33,150 nt of DNA from Clostridiaceae bacterium. Lineage in GTDB: Bacteria; Bacillota; Clostridia; Christensenellales; CAG-917. A model generated the notes under the pieces. It made no database searches. It had not been told where the DNA came from and worked only from the letters and a program-made list of their open reading frames with translations. Both the position numbers and the translations under genes were made by a program. The DNA is taken from assembly GCA_031289315.1 (NCBI GenBank), contig JAITPR010000030.1:1-33150 (forward strand), given 5' to 3'. Below are positions 7,987-15,917 of this stretch, piece after piece. Position 1 is the stretch's first letter, and the number at the start of each line of letters is the position of its first letter.

Positions 7987-9651
7987 ATGATACTGAATAG
8001 AGATTTTCAAATAAGTATAAAGTATAAAATTGATAAGCGCTTGTTTGTGGCGGAATCCGAAAATCAACACTTCTCATTGAAGCTGTTGTCGGAGGGTGAG
8101 GAAAACCGCTTAAGGCTCAACATCGTTCCCAAACAGAAGATGGAGTTAGTGGCGTTTGACGTAAGATATAAATACACCTATGAAGAGGCGTCGGTGGTGT
8201 TCGCGAACGGTTATCAGTCGTGGACGATGTCGCGTGAGTACGGAAAGCACGACCGTCAACACGGGCTTAGGGGGCTTTCAAAGGGCGGACCTGCAAGAAT
8301 TTTTGCGCAGACTAGCGGAGATTACTTTTTCAAGAGCTACCCTAAAACCGCCGGCGTTTTTCACGGCTACTCGTATTCCTACGTACGCACCGGCGATTAC
8401 GTAAACCTATTCGGTTCGCTTTTGGAGCGCACCGGTTGGACAATTTTTAATTTCGACTTGAACTACGGCAGGCTGAAGATAGAAAAGGATACGGAGGGCT
8501 TGACGATAGACGGCGAGTACGCGCTATTTGATGTGATTTCCTATTCGGGGGCGTACGACGAGGTTTTCGACGCGTACTTTGCCGACGCTAACGTAAATAA
8601 ACCGCGTGTGCCGCACCTTGCCGGCTACACCAGTTGGTACAACTATAAACAGAAAATAAACGAGGACATAATTCTGCGCGACCTGAAGGGGCTTGCCACG
8701 GTAGGCGGCGCGGCGGACATCTTCCAGATAGACGATGGTTGGGAAACCATGGTCGGGGATTGGGCAATCGACGCGGAGAAATTTCCGCAAGGATTAAAAT
8801 CCGTCGTCGACAAAATTCACGACGAAAAATATCTTGCCGGGCTTTGGCTTGCACCGTTTTCCGCGCAGTTCAAGGCGGACGTCGCGGCGAAGCATCCGGA
8901 ATGGATAGTTCGCGACGCAAAGGGCAGAAAGCTTGTCGCGGGTTTTGCGTGGATGGGTTTTTACGCGTTGGATTTTTATATTCCCGAATGCGCCGAACAC
9001 ATAAAGCAACGCTTCAAGGAAGTGTTCTCGTGGGGCTTCGACATGGTGAAGCTTGACTTCCTCTATTCGGTTTGCATGCAACCGCGTTACGGAAAGACGC
9101 GCGGTCAAATCATGTGTGAGGCTATGGATTTCCTCCGCGAATGTTGCGGCGACAAGCTGATACTGGGGTGCGGCGTACCGCTTGCGCCGGCTTTTGGCAA
9201 GGTAGATTTTTGCCGCGTGAGTTGCGATGCGGAGTTGTCCTTCAAGGATAAATTTTACGTCAAGACCACCAATCAAGAGGTAATATCCACAAGGAACGCC
9301 ATCAACAACAACATTTTCAGAAGACATTTGGACGGACGCGCTTTCACAAACGACCCCGACGTGTTCTTCTTGAGAAATGAAAACGCAAAATACACGCGGG
9401 AACAAAAGGAGCTTTTAGCCAAAATAAATAGTCTTTTCGGCAATCTTTTGTTTGTTTCGGACGATATAGGCACCTACGACGAGTACCAACGCAAGATACT
9501 GTTGAAAACCTACAAAAAGTCGGAAGCTAAGGTGTTGCTTGCGGAGTACGTGGACGCCAATCTCATAAAAACGGTTTACAGCAAAAACGGCAAGAACTAC
9601 CGATTGATACTGAACGTGGAAACCGGCGAATGTAGCCAAAAAGAGCTATAA
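7987..9651 (+). CDS. GH36-type alpha-galactosidase
   Basis: Cytoplasmic retaining glycoside hydrolase that releases alpha-linked galactose from raffinose-type oligosaccharides. An N-terminal beta-sandwich region is followed by a (beta/alpha)8 barrel with DIFQIDDGWE, GLWLAPF, MVKLDFLYS (candidate nucleophile Asp near residue 357) and CRVSCDAEL (region of the acid/base Asp). This is the set of motifs expected in clan GH-D family 36. No signal peptide is present. I chose ATG 7987, behind AGGGGAGAAG, giving 554 residues. The frame is open upstream to a GTG at 7879, but that segment reads like leader DNA. The gene ends 11 nt before yggS, so the two may be co-transcribed. No sugar transporter is nearby. 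Confidence 0.87.
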   Translation: MILNRDFQISIKYKIDKRLFVAESENQHFSLKLLSEGEENRLRLNIVPKQKMELVAFDVRYKYTYEEASVVFANGYQSWTMSREYGKHDRQHGLRGLSKGGPARIFAQTSGDYFFKSYPKTAGVFHGYSYSYVRTGDYVNLFGSLLERTGWTIFNFDLNYGRLKIEKDTEGLTIDGEYALFDVISYSGAYDEVFDAYFADANVNKPRVPHLAGYTSWYNYKQKINEDIILRDLKGLATVGGAADIFQIDDGWETMVGDWAIDAEKFPQGLKSVVDKIHDEKYLAGLWLAPFSAQFKADVAAKHPEWIVRDAKGRKLVAGFAWMGFYALDFYIPECAEHIKQRFKEVFSWGFDMVKLDFLYSVCMQPRYGKTRGQIMCEAMDFLRECCGDKLILGCGVPLAPAFGKVDFCRVSCDAELSFKDKFYVKTTNQEVISTRNAINNNIFRRHLDGRAFTNDPDVFFLRNENAKYTREQKELLAKINSLFGNLLFVSDDIGTYDEYQRKILLKTYKKSEAKVLLAEYVDANLIKTVYSKNGKNYRLILNVETGECSQKEL

Positions 9652-9662
9652 GCAAAATAAAT

Positions 9663-10361
9663 ATGTTTGACATAGATGAAATTACGGAAAATATTCGCGC
9701 CGTGAGGGAGTGTATCCGCGCGGCGTGCGAAAGCGTTTTGCGCGACCCGTCGGAGGTCACCCTTGTGCTTGCCTCAAAGACCGTGCCTAAAGCGGTTTTA
9801 GAGAGGGTATACGCGCGCTTTCCCGATATAATTTTCGGCGAAAATCGCGTTCAGGAGTTCACGGAAAAGTACGACGCGCGCTTTAGATGGCACATAATAG
9901 GGCAATTGCAGTCAAACAAGGTGAAGTATATAGCAGGCAAAACGGAGCTTATACATTCGCTGGACCGCCTCTCCTTAGCCGAGGAGATAAACCGTCAAGC
10001 GCTGAAAAACGGCGCCGCGGAAAACTGTCTGATAGAGATAAATCTTACGGAAGACCCGTCGCGCGGCGGTGTGAAGCCCGTCGACGCCGGGGAACTTTGC
10101 GAAAGGCTTAAAGCCTTCGAGGGCATAAAAGTAAGCGGACTTATGGCGGTAATGCCCAACGTTTCCGAAGAGGATACGGAGCGTCATTACGAGCGGTTGA
10201 GCGTCTTATTTGCGGCGTTGAAATCGAAAAATCCCGAAATACGGGTGCTTTCCGTAGGCATGTCGGGCGACTTTGAAGCCGCCGTTAAGCACGGCTCCAC
10301 AATGGTTCGCGTGGGTAGCGCGGTATTCGGGGTAAGACCTCCGTTCAACCCGCCGCATTAG
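9663..10361 (+). CDS. yggS: YggS/YlmE-family pyridoxal phosphate homeostasis protein
   Basis: This 232-residue member of the COG0325 family binds PLP and buffers its pool; no enzymatic reaction is established for it. Recognisable parts are LVLASKTVP with the PLP lysine (Lys39), FGENRVQEF, WHIIGQLQSNK, IHSLDR and the C-terminal LSVGMSGDFEAAVKHGSTMVRVGSAVFG phosphate-binding region. In Firmicutes this gene (ylmE) stands immediately before sepF (ylmF), as here. Confidence 0.92.
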   Translation: MFDIDEITENIRAVRECIRAACESVLRDPSEVTLVLASKTVPKAVLERVYARFPDIIFGENRVQEFTEKYDARFRWHIIGQLQSNKVKYIAGKTELIHSLDRLSLAEEINRQALKNGAAENCLIEINLTEDPSRGGVKPVDAGELCERLKAFEGIKVSGLMAVMPNVSEEDTERHYERLSVLFAALKSKNPEIRVLSVGMSGDFEAAVKHGSTMVRVGSAVFGVRPPFNPPH

Positions 10362-10560
10362 ACCGCGCCTGGTTTTGGGAATGCGAAGCTAGACCGTCCG
10401 AAATGCGAAATCAAACCGGTTCGGATACAAGGATAAAAACATATAAATACCTAAGAAAAGCGTTGCCGCGTATACCTAATAAGCTAGGGTGCGTTGGCAA
10501 AAAAACGGCGACGGCACCCCCTTGAGGGGTAATCGGATTTTTCGTAAAACGAGGGTATTT
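10362..10560. other. yggS-sepF intergenic region with a short GC stem
   Basis: This 199-bp gap holds an ACCCC/GGGGT stem around 10516-10532 followed by AATCGGATTTTT, which could act as a weak terminator or attenuator just before sepF. In-frame codons upstream of sepF reach GTG 10489 but do not look coding. Confidence 0.4.
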
Positions 10561-10944
10561 ATGGCTAAAAACAAGGAAAACGGCGAAAACTCCGGCATCG
10601 AAATAGATGCGGACAGACGTGCTATGGGAACGCATGTAACGGATGCGGACACTCTTAGGCAAACAAGGCGCGCGCGCGGCGGATACCGGCTCAACGACGT
10701 GTCGCTTGACAAGGTCGTCATATGCAGCCCGGCAAGCTATGCCGACATAGAAAAGGTGATAGACCTGATGAAGTGCCGCGCACAGGTAATAGTGGACTTT
10801 CAAGGTATGTCGCGGGATTCGGCGGACAAGGTGCTCAATATATTGAGCGGAGCGGTTTACGCGCTTTCGGGGAGCGTAAAGCGGCTTAAAGGACAGATGT
10901 TTTTGCTTACTCCCTACGGTACGGAAATAAAGAGGGGCTTGTGA
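10561..10944 (+). CDS. sepF: Cell division protein SepF
   Basis: SepF bundles FtsZ filaments and tethers them to the membrane in Gram-positive bacteria. The C-terminal SepF core is clear: VVICSPASYADIEKVIDLM, VIVDFQGMS and KVLNILSGAVYALSGSVKRL, ending in MFLLTP. The ATG at 10561 is preceded by GAGGG with 5-nt spacing, giving 127 residues. A longer frame from GTG 10489 is possible but lacks a good ribosome site. The N-terminus is charged and lacks an obvious amphipathic membrane anchor helix, which is unusual for SepF. ylmG, ylmH and divIVA, which often follow it, are missing. Confidence 0.9.
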   Translation: MAKNKENGENSGIEIDADRRAMGTHVTDADTLRQTRRARGGYRLNDVSLDKVVICSPASYADIEKVIDLMKCRAQVIVDFQGMSRDSADKVLNILSGAVYALSGSVKRLKGQMFLLTPYGTEIKRGL

Positions 10945-11021
10945 CGGCGGTTTCCCGGTACATAGCGGCTTGCAAAAAAGTGCGCGTGAATTAAAAAACG
11001 CGCGGCAACGGACTATAAAGA

Positions 11022-11729
11022 ATGATGAATATAAGCGATTTGAAAAACAATAAAAAGCTTTCGATGCTTTTGAAATGCCTCGTGCAAGCCGTCGTGTTTG
11101 CCGTGGTACTGATTATAGACCAATGCACTAAGGCAGCGGCAAGCAATGCGCTTGCCTCAAAACCGGGACACAGAACGGAGTTTATTCCGGGCATAATAGA
11201 TTTCTATTACAGTGAAAATACCGGCGCTTCTTTTAGTATTTTTCAAGACCATCCCACCGTACTTACCGTTATCACGGCAATTGCCTTATCGGCGTTGCTG
11301 ATTTACATTATAGTGGCAAATAGGAACAAATTGCTCATAAAAATTCCGCTTATACTGATTTTAGGCGGCGGAATAGGCAATTTAATCGACCGTTTCCGTT
11401 TTGGAGCGGTTCGCGACTTCATATATTTTATTCCCACGGATTTCGCCATATTTAATCTTGCGGACTCGGCGATAACAATTGGCTCCTTTATTTTAATAGC
11501 CTATCTCCTGATAAGCATTTTCAAGGAAAGCAAGCAAAGGAAGACCGACGCCACGGGTAAGACTGCCACGGAAAACGATGCGGTCGGCGCCGGTACGGCG
11601 AATACGGATTATCAACCGGACGGCGCGGATTTAGAAAGCGCACAAGAAGAGTCGGCGGAAATTGCGGACGGCGTAAACGCCGCAAGCGCGGACGGCACCG
11701 GAAACGGAACGGATGCGGACGGACAATAA
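11022..11729 (+). CDS. lspA: Lipoprotein signal peptidase II with an extended acidic tail
   Basis: Integral membrane aspartic peptidase that removes signal peptides from lipidated prolipoproteins, such as the two lipoproteins encoded later in this window. Four TM segments lie within residues 18-168. The catalytic aspartates sit in GGGIGNLIDRFRFGAVRDFI (Asp132) and FNLADSAITIG (Asp148), with the conserved YYSENTGASF loop near residue 62. Residues from about 172 to 235 form a non-standard acidic Ala/Asp/Glu/Gly-rich tail (TDATGK, TENDAVGAGTAN, ADGTGNGTDADGQ) that is absent from ordinary LspA (about 150-170 residues). The stop codon lies inside the first unit of a tandem repeat. Confidence 0.92.
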   Translation: MMNISDLKNNKKLSMLLKCLVQAVVFAVVLIIDQCTKAAASNALASKPGHRTEFIPGIIDFYYSENTGASFSIFQDHPTVLTVITAIALSALLIYIIVANRNKLLIKIPLILILGGGIGNLIDRFRFGAVRDFIYFIPTDFAIFNLADSAITIGSFILIAYLLISIFKESKQRKTDATGKTATENDAVGAGTANTDYQPDGADLESAQEESAEIADGVNAASADGTGNGTDADGQ

Positions 11730-11990
11730 AAGCTTCGCGCGCCATACCGATACAAACGGAAAACCGCAAGCGGCAATAAAAGCTTCGCCGTGCGCCATAC
11801 CGATACAAACGGAAAACCGCAAGCGGCAATAAAAGCTTCGCCGCGCGCCATACCGATACAAACGGAAAACCGCAAGCGGCAATAAAAGCTTCGCCGTGCG
11901 TAATACCAAACAAACGGGACACGGGACGCGTACGGGCAATACATAGCTTCGCCGCGCTGGTTCTTAATAAACGGAGAAACGCACGCGGCG
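11725..11990. repeat. Approx. 53-bp tandem repeat downstream of lspA
   Basis: Three near-identical units (11725-11774, 11775-11827, 11828-11880) each begin AATAAAAGCTTCGC and end CGCAAGCGGC. Two degenerate units follow (about 11881-11937 and 11938-11990). The first unit is 3 bp shorter and supplies the lspA stop codon. Units are contiguous, with no spacers, so this is a tandem duplication array and not CRISPR. It fills almost all of the lspA-rluD gap. Confidence 0.9.
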
Positions 11991-12022
11991 AACACTGCAC
12001 AAGCGGCACAGAGTAGGGAAAG

Positions 12023-12925
12023 TTGGAAGAATTGATATTTACGGTTGAGGAATTTACCGGCAGAGTAGACGTATATTTGGCGTCGGTTTCCGACGTATCC
12101 CGTTCGCGGATACGCTCCGTCGCCGATGATTTCGGCGTACTCGTAAACGGTAGGGCGGTAAAAGCGTCGCATACCGTCGTCCCCGGCGATACCATACATC
12201 TTACCGTGCCGGCACCGCGTCCTTTGGATCTGATGCCGCAGGATATTCCCGTTGAAATTGTCTACGAGGACGGCGACATTGCGGTTATCAACAAGCCGCA
12301 GGGTTTGGTGGTACATCCGGCGTCGGGTTCCGAAAGCGGTACCTTGGTCAATGCGCTGTTATATAAACTAGTTTCGCTGTCATCTATAAACGGGGTCGTG
12401 CGTCCCGGCATAGTGCATAGAATAGATAAGAACACGTCGGGGCTTCTAGCGGTCGCCAAAACCGACGCGGCGCACAGAAAGCTTGCCGCCGACATAGCTT
12501 CAAAGGACACCAAACGGCTTTATTTCGCGCTTTTGGATGGGAATTTAAAGGACGATACCGGCGTTATAGAGGCGCCCATAGCGCGCAGTCCGTCGGACAG
12601 AAAAAAAATGGCGGTCGTGCAGGGGGGGCGCAATGCGGTTACGCTTTACCGCGTTGTAGAGCGGTTCGGGCGGTATACGTTTGCGGAATTTGAGTTGAGA
12701 ACGGGGCGCACGCATCAAATACGGGTGCATGCGCGGCATATAAACCACCCGGTGACGGGCGACGACGTGTACGGCGGCAGTAACGCGTTCAAGCTTAAAG
12801 GACAGCTACTTCACGCTCACAAGCTTATTCTGACGCATCCGACAACCGGAGAAAAAATGACGTTCGAAGCGCCGCTTCCCGACTATTTTGAGGAAGTTTT
12901 AAAGGCGTTGCGCGGCGAAAAATAA
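12023..12925 (+). CDS. rluD: RluD-like 23S rRNA pseudouridine synthase
   Basis: RluA-family enzyme that isomerises uridines in 23S rRNA. An N-terminal S4 RNA-binding domain (residues 13-65, GRVDVYLASV...SRSRIRSV) is followed by the catalytic domain with GIVHRIDKNTSG, where Asp135 is the nucleophile (usual motif HRLDKDTSG), and RTHQIRVHARHINHPVTGD. Start is TTG 12023 behind GAGTAGGGA. lspA-rluD (ylyB) adjacency is common in Firmicutes. The precise target position is not determinable here. Confidence 0.9.
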   Translation: MEELIFTVEEFTGRVDVYLASVSDVSRSRIRSVADDFGVLVNGRAVKASHTVVPGDTIHLTVPAPRPLDLMPQDIPVEIVYEDGDIAVINKPQGLVVHPASGSESGTLVNALLYKLVSLSSINGVVRPGIVHRIDKNTSGLLAVAKTDAAHRKLAADIASKDTKRLYFALLDGNLKDDTGVIEAPIARSPSDRKKMAVVQGGRNAVTLYRVVERFGRYTFAEFELRTGRTHQIRVHARHINHPVTGDDVYGGSNAFKLKGQLLHAHKLILTHPTTGEKMTFEAPLPDYFEEVLKALRGEK

Positions 12926-12930
12926 TTATT

Positions 12931-14766
12931 ATGCCTTTAGATTTATTTACCTTAAAACCGCTCACGGAGGAGCTTAACGAGCTTATCACCGGCGGCAGAG
13001 TCGATAAAATCACTCAACCGGAGGCGGATGAAATCCGCCTTTTTTTGCGCGCGCACGGGAAAAACCGTTGCCTTGTAATATCCGCCAATCCGCAAGCGCC
13101 GCGCGTTCATCTAACCGTTTCGAAGCGCGCCAATCCCTTAAACGCGCCGTCGTTTTTAATGCTGTTGAGAAAGCATTTGACGGGAGCGGCGATTGTCGGC
13201 GCGGAGATTTACAACATGGACAGAGTGATTAAATTTTCCTTTGTTTCGAGGACGGAAATGTTGGACACGGCGGAGTTCCACATCTACGCGGAGCTTATGA
13301 ACAGGTACAGCAATATTGTGCTTACGGACGGCGACGACATTATTTTGGACGCGGTAAAGCACATTCCTTTGGACGCTTCGCGCGATAAGTGCGTTCTTAG
13401 GGGAGTGCGCTATAAATTGATGCCTCAAGACAAGACGTGCTTTTTATCGGACGAAACGGATGCGGTAATCGACGCTTTCGGCGAAATGCCCGTTTACAAA
13501 TATCTGCAACAGAGGATAAGCGGCTTTGCGGCGGCTACCGTCAACGAGGTGCTTTTTAGAGCCGGTATACAGGGTGACGCTGAAAAGCTAAAGGGTGAGG
13601 AGCCGGCGCGCTTGAAAGAGGTTTTGAACTCGTTTAAGGACGTGCGCGTAGCCGAAATTTTTGCGCCCTGCACGGTTGCCTCTCCCGACGATTTTATGCC
13701 CGTGCGCTATTTGTCTGTTGCGTCGGACGAGGCGGATTTAAAGTTTTTTTCTTCGCTTAACGAGGCTGCCGACGCATATTATACGGAGCTTGACGCGGGC
13801 GTTCGCGTGAAGTCTAAGGCGCGCGTTTTAAATCAGGCGGCGACGCGCGCCGTTGCAAAACTGGAAAAGGTTATAGCTCAAAATGCCGAAAAGCTGGAAG
13901 AGTGCAGGCACGCCGAAAACGAAAAAATAAAGGGTGAACTGATAACCGCCAACATATATAAACTTAAAAGGGGCATGACCGAGGCGACGGTATTAGATTA
14001 CTATACGGGCGTGGACGTGAAAATACCTCTTGATATAAAGCTTTCGCCTTCCGATAACGCGGCGGCGTACTACAACAAATACCGCAAACTGAAACGCGCG
14101 GAGGAAATTCTGACCAAACAGAATGAGGAAAAGGTTAAACAGCTTGACTACGTACGGTCGATACGCGAGATGTTAAAGCTTGCGGAGCTTGACGACGACA
14201 TGTCGGAATTGGAGAGCGAGCTTGCGGCGGCGGGAGCGTTAAAGACGCAACAAAACCAAAGGCAAAAACGAAAGGTTAAGGAAAAGCCGTCGCTTCCGAA
14301 AAAATACGAGGTTGGGGGCTACACGGTAATGGCGGGGCGCAACAATATTCAAAACGACGAATTAACCTTTAAAACCGCGTCGTCGGAGGATATTTGGCTG
14401 CACGTTAAGAACGCGCACGGCGCGCACGTCATAATATTTACGGATAAGACGCACGGCAAGCTTTTTTCCGCGGACGGCAACGGAGAAACCGACGCCAAAG
14501 GCTTAAAGCGCGGCACTGAAGGCAAAGCGAAAGAAACCGCTGTCAAAGCCTTAAAGCATGACGCGGAAGACAAAACTGCCAAAGCTTTAAAGCGCGGAGC
14601 GGCGGTACCGGACGAGGTTTTGTTGTTTGCCGCGCGGCTTGCGGCGGCGGGAGCGGAGGGCGGCGCGGAGGTGGACTACACCGAACGCAAAAACGTCAAG
14701 CGCTTAAAGGGCGGCTATCCGGGAATGGTCACGTACACCGATTATAAGACCGTCAAAGTCAATTGA
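12931..14766 (+). CDS. rqcH: RqcH / NFACT ribosome quality-control factor with an internal insertion
   Basis: Bacterial NEMF/Rqc2 homologue, which binds stalled 50S-nascent chain complexes and directs alanine tailing. The NFACT-N domain keeps the Asp97-Arg98 pair (NMDRVIKFSF) needed for function in B. subtilis RqcH, followed by AELMNRYSNIVL, helix-hairpin-helix and coiled-coil regions (about 290-430), and the NFACT-R domain (EDIWLHVKNAHGAHVII ... VDYTERKNVKRLKGGYPGMVTYT). NFACT-R is interrupted at about residues 513-560 by a Lys/Ala-rich insertion with three imperfect copies of A-K-[GA]-L-K-[RH]-[GD]. Family members normally continue directly here. 611 residues in total. It starts 5 nt after rluD. 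Confidence 0.9.
   Translation: MPLDLFTLKPLTEELNELITGGRVDKITQPEADEIRLFLRAHGKNRCLVISANPQAPRVHLTVSKRANPLNAPSFLMLLRKHLTGAAIVGAEIYNMDRVIKFSFVSRTEMLDTAEFHIYAELMNRYSNIVLTDGDDIILDAVKHIPLDASRDKCVLRGVRYKLMPQDKTCFLSDETDAVIDAFGEMPVYKYLQQRISGFAAATVNEVLFRAGIQGDAEKLKGEEPARLKEVLNSFKDVRVAEIFAPCTVASPDDFMPVRYLSVASDEADLKFFSSLNEAADAYYTELDAGVRVKSKARVLNQAATRAVAKLEKVIAQNAEKLEECRHAENEKIKGELITANIYKLKRGMTEATVLDYYTGVDVKIPLDIKLSPSDNAAAYYNKYRKLKRAEEILTKQNEEKVKQLDYVRSIREMLKLAELDDDMSELESELAAAGALKTQQNQRQKRKVKEKPSLPKKYEVGGYTVMAGRNNIQNDELTFKTASSEDIWLHVKNAHGAHVIIFTDKTHGKLFSADGNGETDAKGLKRGTEGKAKETAVKALKHDAEDKTAKALKRGAAVPDEVLLFAARLAAAGAEGGAEVDYTERKNVKRLKGGYPGMVTYTDYKTVKVN
14458..14612 (+). repeat. Coding low-complexity insertion in rqcH
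   Basis: Three degenerate direct copies of a roughly 20-bp word (GCCAAAGGCTTAAAGCGCGG and relatives) around 14497, 14548 and 14578 encode the repeated AK-x-LK-RG motif. They add about 45-50 residues inside the conserved NFACT-R domain without breaking the frame. Confidence 0.75.
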
Positions 14767-14876
14767 GCGGGTGGCTTCCGTTTTCGGCTATAAAATAGCG
14801 TGCGGTTGTCCACACTCATGGCTTAGGCGGGCAAAAAATTTTTTTTGCGGATTGCTATCAAAAGCGCGTAAAACCG

Positions 14877-14904
14877 TTGAAAAATCAACTTAATGTGATA
14901 TAAT
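14877..14904 (+). promoter_or_regulatory. Extended -10 promoter of the asp23-nusB-folD-xse-ispA operon
   Basis: TTGAAA (14877-14882), 16 bp, then TATAAT (14899-14904) with a TGA just before it, forming an extended TGnTATAAT element. Transcription would start near 14911 and give a leader of about 115 nt that contains a short interspersed repeat element (14935-15003). Confidence 0.7.
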
Positions 14905-14934
14905 CTTTATATAAAGTAAGTCTAGTTAAAGTGT

Positions 14935-15003
14935 ATGAGGACAATCGGAGGCAACGGCTTGCCGGCTAAGAAAAGCTTTTGTCACCGCGAATTGCCCACA
15001 CCC
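14935..15003. repeat. Short (about 70 bp) copy of the inverted-end interspersed element
   Basis: Left end GAGGACAATCGGAGGCAAC and right end reading GTGGGCAATTCGCGGTGAC on the other strand form imperfect terminal inverted repeats around a core TTGCCGGCTAAGAAAAGCTT. The same core and ends occur at 30101-30170. Longer copies with about 100 bp of extra centre are at 18124-18295 and 25998-26167. Confidence 0.75.
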
Positions 15004-15025
15004 CTAAAACGATATAAGGAATACT

Positions 15026-15352
15026 ATGGCAAAAAACAACGAACAAACTTATGACGACGTTTACGCAGAGGTTATTTCCTCTCTTGCAGTGTGCGGTATG
15101 GAAAATGCCGACGGCTTGGAGCTTGCCGGCGGTACCGACAAAAAAAGCAAGGAAAAAAGCAGGCATATTCAGGTTGCTTTTTTAAACGACGGCTCCGTCA
15201 CTTTGGATATATATGTCAACGTGCTTTACGGCATTTCGGTGCCGGAAAAGGTTTGCGCCGCGCAGGAAGCGGTTAAAACGGAAGTCGAAAAGTCTACCAA
15301 ATATAAGGTCGCCGCGGTTAACGTACACGTGTTATCCGTTAAAATTGCGTAG
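15026..15352 (+). CDS. Asp23/Gls24 family envelope stress protein (YqhY-like)
   Basis: This 108-residue protein fits the Asp23 domain: DDVYAEVISSLAVCGMENADGLEL followed by beta strands VTLDIYVNVLYGISVPEKVCAAQEAV and VAAVNVHVLSVKI. In B. subtilis the family member YqhY lies directly upstream of nusB and is linked to acetyl-CoA carboxylase/lipid homeostasis. The gene order here is the same. Start ATG 15026 has AAGGA at normal spacing. Confidence 0.85.
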   Translation: MAKNNEQTYDDVYAEVISSLAVCGMENADGLELAGGTDKKSKEKSRHIQVAFLNDGSVTLDIYVNVLYGISVPEKVCAAQEAVKTEVEKSTKYKVAAVNVHVLSVKIA

Positions 15353-15371
15353 AAAAATGTTTTTTCTACGC
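15347..15371 (+). terminator. Hairpin overlapping the asp23 stop codon (possible attenuator)
   Basis: An 11-bp perfect stem (15347-15357 with 15361-15371) closes a 3-nt TGT loop, and the 3' arm begins with six T. It includes the asp23 stop codon and lies 17 nt before nusB. It could be a leaky terminator or an mRNA-stability hairpin within the operon. It lacks a T-tract after the stem, so full termination is doubtful. Confidence 0.4.
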
Positions 15372-15387
15372 GGCGGTAAGGGAATTT

Positions 15388-15792
15388 ATGAGCAGAAGAA
15401 GTGCAAGAGAAGCGGTATATAAACTCATATTCGAGTACACCTTTTCCAAAGTCAAAAACCCAAATACGCTGGCGATGTTAAAATCGGACGCGGCGCTTAC
15501 GGACGAGGATAAGGAGTATATAGATAAAACCTACTTAGGCGTGACGGATAATTTCGACACGCTTTACGGGATTATCGGGAAGTATGCGGATGGCTACGCG
15601 CCGGAGCGCATTTACAGACCCGATCTTTGCGCATTGCTGTTGTCGACTTACGAGTTGAAGTACATGCCGGATGTTCCCGCGTCGGCGTCGATAAACGAAG
15701 CCGTGGAAATAGTAAAGCGGTATTCGGAGGAAAAAAGCCGTTCCTTTGTAAACGGCGTTTTGGCGTCGATAAATAAGGAAGTAAGAGGTTAG
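15388..15792 (+). CDS. nusB: Transcription antitermination factor NusB
   Basis: NusB with NusE (S10) binds boxA RNA in rRNA antitermination complexes. The 134-residue all-helical protein shows the signature RRSAREAVYKLIFEY at the start and SINEAVEIVKRYSEEKSRSFVNGVLASI at the end, both typical of the family. Length is normal. It lies in the conserved asp23-nusB-folD order. Confidence 0.94.
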   Translation: MSRRSAREAVYKLIFEYTFSKVKNPNTLAMLKSDAALTDEDKEYIDKTYLGVTDNFDTLYGIIGKYADGYAPERIYRPDLCALLLSTYELKYMPDVPASASINEAVEIVKRYSEEKSRSFVNGVLASINKEVRG

Positions 15793-15893
15793 AGGCGATA
15801 AAAATCGGCAAGCGAAAGCGTACCGGCGATAAAAACCGGGAGCGTGCCGAGGACAAAAATCTGCGGCAAAAGCGCGCCGAAAAAAAGCCTGGA
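15793..15893. repeat. Degenerate short repeats between nusB and folD
   Basis: Three imperfect copies of a roughly 28-35 bp unit (GGCGATAAAAA[TC]CGG...AGCG...CCG) sit back to back beginning near 15794, 15825 and 15850. No ORF or promoter is obvious. They resemble the decayed tandem duplications seen after lspA. Confidence 0.5.
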
Positions 15894-15917
15894 AAAATTA
15901 AAGGAAATCATGTTGTT

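Noticed and set aside
8794..9405. 203-residue minus-strand ORF
   Set aside because: It is antisense to the conserved barrel of the alpha-galactosidase and has no recognisable motif or ribosome site; a shadow of GC-biased codons.
11725..11990. CRISPR array
   Set aside because: Repeat units are contiguous with no variable spacers and decay toward one end; no cas genes are present.
11521..12316. Several minus-strand ORFs of 100-234 residues with repeated SFYCRLRFSVCIGMAR-type peptide
   Set aside because: They are translations of the 53-bp tandem array and of antisense lspA/rluD, not genes.
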